DNA of 64,000 bases from Ananas comosus. Lineage: Eukaryota; Streptophyta; Magnoliopsida; Poales; Bromeliaceae. Location of the stretch: contig NC_033630.1 of NCBI RefSeq assembly GCF_001540865.1, positions 1 through 64,000 on the forward strand, in the 5' to 3' direction. The notes beneath the pieces were generated by a model. It worked only from the letters and a program-made list of their open reading frames with translations, searched no databases and was not told where the DNA came from. Below are positions 58,562 to 64,000 of the stretch, in pieces. Both the position numbers and the translations under genes were made by a program. The stretch's first letter is position 1. Each line of letters begins with the position of its first letter.

Positions 58562-61500
58562 ATGAAGTTCGGGAAGAGCCTGAGCAACCAGATCGAGGAG
58601 ACGCTGCCGGAGTGGAGGGACAAGTTCCTGTCGTACAAGGAGCTGAAAAAGCGGCTGAAGCTCATCGGCGCCGAGAGGCCGCCCAAACGGGCTAGGGCCG
58701 TGGCCGACGAGGACGGCGTGGAGGCGTCGCCCGTCGCCATGACCCGCGAGGAGGAGGAATTCATCACCCTGCTCGAGGCCGAGCTCGACAAGTTCAACAC
58801 CTTCTTCGTCGAGAAGGAGGAGGAGTACATCATCCGCCAGAAGGTATTTCTCATTCCTCTAGCTCCTCTTCCTCTTTGTTCTTTCTGTATCTTTTATTCT
58901 CGTTCCGCCCGACCTCGACCCCCTTCGTAGTTTACTTCTTACATAAATGTGGTATGAACTCTCAAGTTTTCTCTCCACCGTCTCTCTTCTTTTCCTCCTC
59001 CTATTCAACGGAGGATCGAGATGCACGAAGATACAAGTAAGAAATTGGTCCTCAATTTTATGGCGCGGGGAAAGGAGGAAAGATCTCCCGTGTCCGAACA
59101 ATCGTACTGTCGTCGATCCTCAGATTGGTTTGCATGTTTCTCATTTCGCCAGAACAATCGATCAATGTGCTGCTGCTTTATTTGCATAACTTGATGAATT
59201 GTATTGCGTTGTTCTGATTGGTACCGTTTGCTGTGGATCGGTTTCAATTGTTTTGTTCTTGCGATCACTATATATCTATATATATATCTATGTGCGTGGC
59301 TTGTCGGTCTTGCTCCCATGCACGCGATGCGGGCATCTAACCAGATCTTACACATCCCCCTTGTCGTTGAGCAGGAGCTGCGGGACAGAGTGGAGAGAGC
59401 CGTCGGAAGAGATTTCAAAGATGAACTGACGAGGGTGAGGAAGGAGATCGTGGATTTCCATGGGGAGATGGTCCTCCTTGAGAACTACAGCGCCTTCAAT
59501 TACACCGGTACGTAACGTACTCTAATTTTTTCCTAGTTCCCCCCTGTCAAGTCGCCTAACCCTCTCCTCCGCACCTCCCCCACTCTCAAGTCTAGATATG
59601 ACTGCTGAGGCCTCCTTAGGATTACAGAACAACAGAGTAGCCCCAACTTAAATGCTTCTTACTTAACTCTGCATCCCACTAATCATATGCTTGTCTTGTC
59701 AAACTGATTTTCCTCCCAATATCTATATATCTTTTATTCCACTCTTGATTTTACTGTGACATGCTCTTTCCATTATTGTCTTTCTCTAGTCAACATAGAT
59801 TCTTAGAGCAGTTTAGCTTTGTAAAGAAATTTTAGCTGCATCTACTATGCACAATTATTGCATCTCAAGTATTTTACTTTGACAAGCTTTTTTTCCGCGA
59901 AAAGAGAGGGAAAAATAAAAATAAAAGCATATACGACGAGTATTTTTTCTTCGTTCTGGAGATTCACTTATCATCCCAGTGTGGAATGGGTTGTGGAATG
60001 GGTCGTCCTATAAAGGTGAAGGAAAATGGTGAGGCAATTTTTGGTTTCTAAAAGTGCACTCCGCGCTTATAGCACTACTCTTTGGTTTACAGAATTCATT
60101 CTCCGCGCGTCACTACTTGTTTGACTGTTAGGTCTTAATCTCAGTGCTATAAAAAAAATGCCATTCTGGAATGTTTTATCAAATAATATTTTTTAACAAG
60201 ACGGTCGGAATAAAAAAATGTCGTATGTCACGATAATTTCTTTATTGCCTGATTGTAAGTGTTTGTACTGCAACGGTTTCTATGCTAACATGCTTATTAT
60301 TATTGTTATTATTGTTATTATTTATTTACCTATATTAAATAGTTTTATTTATGTAGTAAAATAATTTAAAAATTCTTTGAGTTTTGGATACAGTATGTTT
60401 GACTCTGCTCGGACACGACAAGAACGACTAAACATAGTTAACTGACTCGTCAGACACATGGATAACCCGGTCTAACTAAGCACGCCGGTTAAGATACAAA
60501 TGGTAGGTTGACGAATCAAACACTAATGGGAGTACTTAAACTTGTTACGACTTATTTTAGTAGTAAAATTCAGTTGGCCACCTCCTCTTTTTTCATTGTT
60601 TGATGAATCCCGTAGGCTGCTCAATTCATGCCTCATCCATGCACTTGGCGAAAGGCAATAGATGTAGGGAGGCCACAGAGGTATTAATATGAGCAGCATT
60701 CGGAAGGCATTGATTTTTGGACTTATTATTCCACATCCTCATTTCTCACCATGGTGGCGGCTTGGCACCACCTCTTCAGCTCCTTTATGAGGGTCTCCCC
60801 ATCTCTTACCGCTTCAATATTCACGGCTTGATATTGAAATTGACATTGACATAATTTAATCCTTGAATTTTTTTTTTCTTTTTATTTTTCTTTATTTATT
60901 TGCTCATTCATATTTTCTTAGTAGAATGAGTGGTAATAAAGTCCATCATTGTTTCCTATGTGTTTATTGAAAATACAGTTTTATTTTTTCTTAATTTATA
61001 CTGTACACTGTGTAGCATTTATCTCACTTTAATGGTTTTTTGAATTTTGGTTGCAATATGTGTGCCGTTGTTGCTAATGATATACATTAGATGTTTTTAC
61101 GAGTAACATAAGAAATGCCATCAATTGCTTAGATTGGATGTGTTTGTTGTTAGGAAAAGCGTTAGTGCTATACCACACTGTTAAAGATATTTTGTATAAA
61201 ATAATTGTATTATGATATCACATCTGTATCGTGTTCAACATCTTTTACATTTTGGTAACTCAGGCACATGAATAGGTAAACATTAGTGATGGTTAGGTAC
61301 GTCATAATGGTTTGATGTTTCAATTTCTACTTCGAGTATCCATATTTATAATAATTTCTCTAAATTGCTTTGTAATTTTCTCGAAAGAAGAACTGTTTTG
61401 TCATTTGTTGTAGATAGAACATATAGAGTGGGCAGAGATGTATAAGTACAACTTTCTAATAAGATAGGTGAGAACGGATATTATATGATTTTTTTTTTTC

Positions 61501-62886
61501 TAGTTGTTGATGCTACAGCATGTTCTGAGAGATGCTTCCATGCTGTTATGCTTTGTTAAAAATGTATTTTAACAATATGTATCTTTTTTTTTTTCACTTA
61601 GAGATAATTGGTTTAGGAAGTGCAACCAATGTTGGAAATGATTTGATTGTTGCTCTAGCAAGTACTTGAACATAGCTAATCAGTTCATGAGCACATGATA
61701 GTTATATCTGATGAAGTTGGTTGAGATCCAAAATTATAGGTTGGTGTATCACATTTTCGTTAGAGTACTTTAGACTTTAAGATGGCTTGATCAAAATAGT
61801 GAAGTCCAGTTGAATGGCTCTATAATGACATAATATATGATTCAGCTCAATAATCACATTATATGGTTTACTCAGAATGATGAATAGAAGTAAAGGTTGC
61901 AGCATTTTATCACTAGATATAGATGTTGGCATATTTTTGCCTAAAGATAATCAGCAGTGCCAACGGATTATATTTATACTTGAATACCTAGAACTGCAAG
62001 AAGTTTAGAAGGAAAATCTATTATGCTATCCTGTGTCAGCCCGTTCCAGATATGTATCGAGTGTTGACTGCTTATCAACTGTATCTTCTTTTTCTTTTTC
62101 AATGAGCATGATTTTTCTCACTCTTCATTACATGAAACCTGCCCTTTTTTCTCGCTGTGAATCGTGTAGAAACTCATCATTATGTCAAAGTGTTTATTGC
62201 TCTTATCCAAACCCGAGAAAGCTGTGCATGAATTAGTACATCTACTTTTAGTCAAAACATAAGATGATTTACTATTATGTTCTTGCTGTATTGGGATTCA
62301 TACTTCGTTGCTCCTTGTTTCTCTCTTCACTGTAAATATTTTTTTTTCCTCACCGCAAAATAGATTTGTTTCTCTTTTTTCTTGGACCTCATTCTGTAAT
62401 CATGAAGAAATTTATGTTGTTATTCATGGTATTTTAACAGGGCTGGTGAAAATACTAAAAAAATATGACAAAAGAACAGGAGCTCTAATTCGGCTGCCCT
62501 TCATTCAGAAAGTGCTGCAGCAACCCTTCTTCACCACCGATCTGCTGTACAAGCTAGTAAAGGAGTGTGAGGCCATGCTGGACTGTCTCTTCTCGACAAA
62601 TGAACCATCCGTATCGGGTGAGGAGAATGGTGAAGAAGCAGTTGATGGACAGCATAAATGCTCAAAACCAGGGTCAGCCTTGGTAAAAGGTGGGGTCCCA
62701 GAGCTAGAGGAGATCGAGTACATGGAAAGCTTGTACATGAAGAGCACGATCGCAGCATTGCGGGCTTTGAAAGAGATCAGGAGTGGCAGTTCCACGGTCA
62801 GTGTGTTCTCTCTGCCTCCTTTGCAGACCAGTGGAGTCGACGAACGGTGGAGTAACGTTCCTGTTGTAGAACAAGTGGCCAAGTGA
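58562..62886 (+). CDS. SPX1: Stand-alone SPX-domain protein, phosphate sensor
   Basis: Binds inositol pyrophosphates when phosphate is plentiful and then holds PHR transcription factors inactive. Exons 58562-58843, 59375-59507 and 62441-62886; GT-AG introns of 531 and 2,933 bp; 286 aa, the size of rice SPX1/SPX2. The N-terminus MKFGKSL starts the SPX domain, which runs to about residue 170. The ligand-binding surface is intact: Tyr25 and Lys29 in the first helix pair and Lys142, Lys145, Lys146 and Lys149 in KILKKYDKR. No EXS, MFS or RING domain follows, so it belongs to the SPX-only class. The C-terminal third is acidic, then rich in Ser, and has a conserved-looking [25 protein letters not shown] helix region (quoted in parts: [23 protein letters not shown]). 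The start was chosen for the family-typical MKFGK. Confidence 0.96.
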
Positions 62887-64000
62887 TGTCAGCAGATGTA
62901 TTCATGGCTTCATACTGCTTTACTTCTTCGTTGTTCCTACGTGGATGTGCTTGGAGATGGATTAGGATCTCCATCTCTTGCCTCCTTTTTTATGTACAAC
63001 TTATAATCTCACGTGTATTAATTAATTAGGTCCTAAATCTCTCTGATAGATGTATAATGCCAAATTCTGAATCCAAGTGGCTGAACTAGAGAATTCCTGC
63101 TTGTTTTTTGATTCTGTAGTCTCTTGTGGGCTAGTTATCTTGTCACTCTGAACGTATTGTGATTTCATACACGTAATATGTAAGGTTTCTGCTAAACATT
63201 TTTGCTGCGCAGATAAGACTCATAATATACATGATTTCTGACTCCATCGCTTGGTTGTTTGTCTCCACTACTGCTGCTTGTGTAGTTCGTTTTACTGTTA
63301 GAGTTTGAATAGTATGATTCAGTCTACTATTGTTTTGTCAACTAAGGTTGCGTTTGTTTGACAAATTGTGGAGAAAGAAAGCTGTTTTGGTTTAAGCTAA
63401 ACCACCTTGGGACAAGTTAGAAATTTTCGAGCGTTCCCCGAAAAATTGGTAAAAATTGGTACGTATCTAGCGGAAAAAAGAAAACATTCTGAAGTGCCTT
63501 GTCGAATGACCGACAACCGCCGGGCTAACTCATTCCACGGTATTCATTTTCCATGTGGAAAAGACGTTTATGATTCCACATCATCAATGGCCTTTTAAAG
63601 GTCCAAGATCAAATTTTTGTGCAGATACATCGAGTAGGTGTTATAACACAGCCAATAAATATTATTCTCATATCATCATAGAATCAATCAAATAGCATAC
63701 TTCTTCAACCATTGTTTCTAGAATTAATTGAACACGTCCTACGATGCCACTTGATCGAACTGGGACGAGCTGGTAGTGGGCGGGAATGACCTGACCCAGA
63801 CTTGAAACTTGAAAGGACCCGCGTATTTGTTTGACACAGGCCGGGTCAAGCCTGCTGTCACCAAGCGGGCCGTGTAATAATAGTAGTAAGAAGGCCTGGA
63901 ACGCTGAGGGCTCCTGAGTTCCGCTTAGCCTACCGCATGGGCCGTCGCAAGGAATAGTATAGGCTAATCCTCTGCTTCAAAACCGAAAACCCTTTCGTCC
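62887..64000. other. 3' flank of SPX and upstream region of an unseen gene
   Basis: The first few hundred bases are probably SPX 3' UTR. AAGGTTGCGTTTGTTTGAC near 63342 resembles an orphan TIR end. From 63760 GC rises, with GGGCC-type motifs (GCGGGCC, TGGGCCG) and AAAACCCTTT at the very end, as in promoters of housekeeping plant genes. A gene may start just past the window. Confidence 0.4.

Overview
The window is the left end of a plant chromosome. It opens with thirteen units of the plant telomere repeat in the CCCTAAA orientation, which is correct for a 5' end. The genes have spliced plant structures, the intergenic DNA is AT-rich and full of small transposons, and the proteins look monocot-like. 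A commelinid such as pineapple is my best guess, but nothing here proves the species.

Layout. 1-12 kb is a subtelomeric mosaic: a 1.36 kb unit in tandem and joined by telomere-like DNA, a third partial copy, GGCC-rich degenerate units, a solo LTR and a SINE. 12.8-14.1 kb holds the broken 5' part of a UDP-apiose/UDP-xylose synthase gene. 15-21.8 kb is a transposon cluster: a long inverted repeat with a Tourist-like MITE inserted in one arm, a 183-bp tandem array, a gypsy LTR remnant and a second SINE. The first intact gene, an intronless SD2-5-type lectin receptor kinase, starts 23 kb from the end. It is followed by two minus-strand genes: a Ca2+-regulated mitochondrial ATP-Mg/Pi carrier (30.6-34.0 kb, four coding exons, 520 aa) and phospholipase D alpha (38.8-43.2 kb, three coding exons, 813 aa). 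44-57.5 kb is another repeat-dense stretch with two Mutator-type MITEs (a third family member is at 34.9 kb), a CACTA element carrying a nested MITE and a SINE, a 1.5 kb foldback element and a 1 kb TIR element. The last gene is a stand-alone SPX protein (58.6-62.9 kb, plus strand, three exons, 286 aa) with two PHR-type motifs upstream.

The four intact genes are not an operon or a cluster with a shared job. Loosely, they touch signalling (receptor kinase, PLD), mitochondrial adenylate/phosphate exchange (carrier) and phosphate sensing (SPX). The exon joins I give keep the reading frame across every intron and the total lengths are divisible by three. All element boundaries come from reading target-site duplications and inverted repeats by eye.
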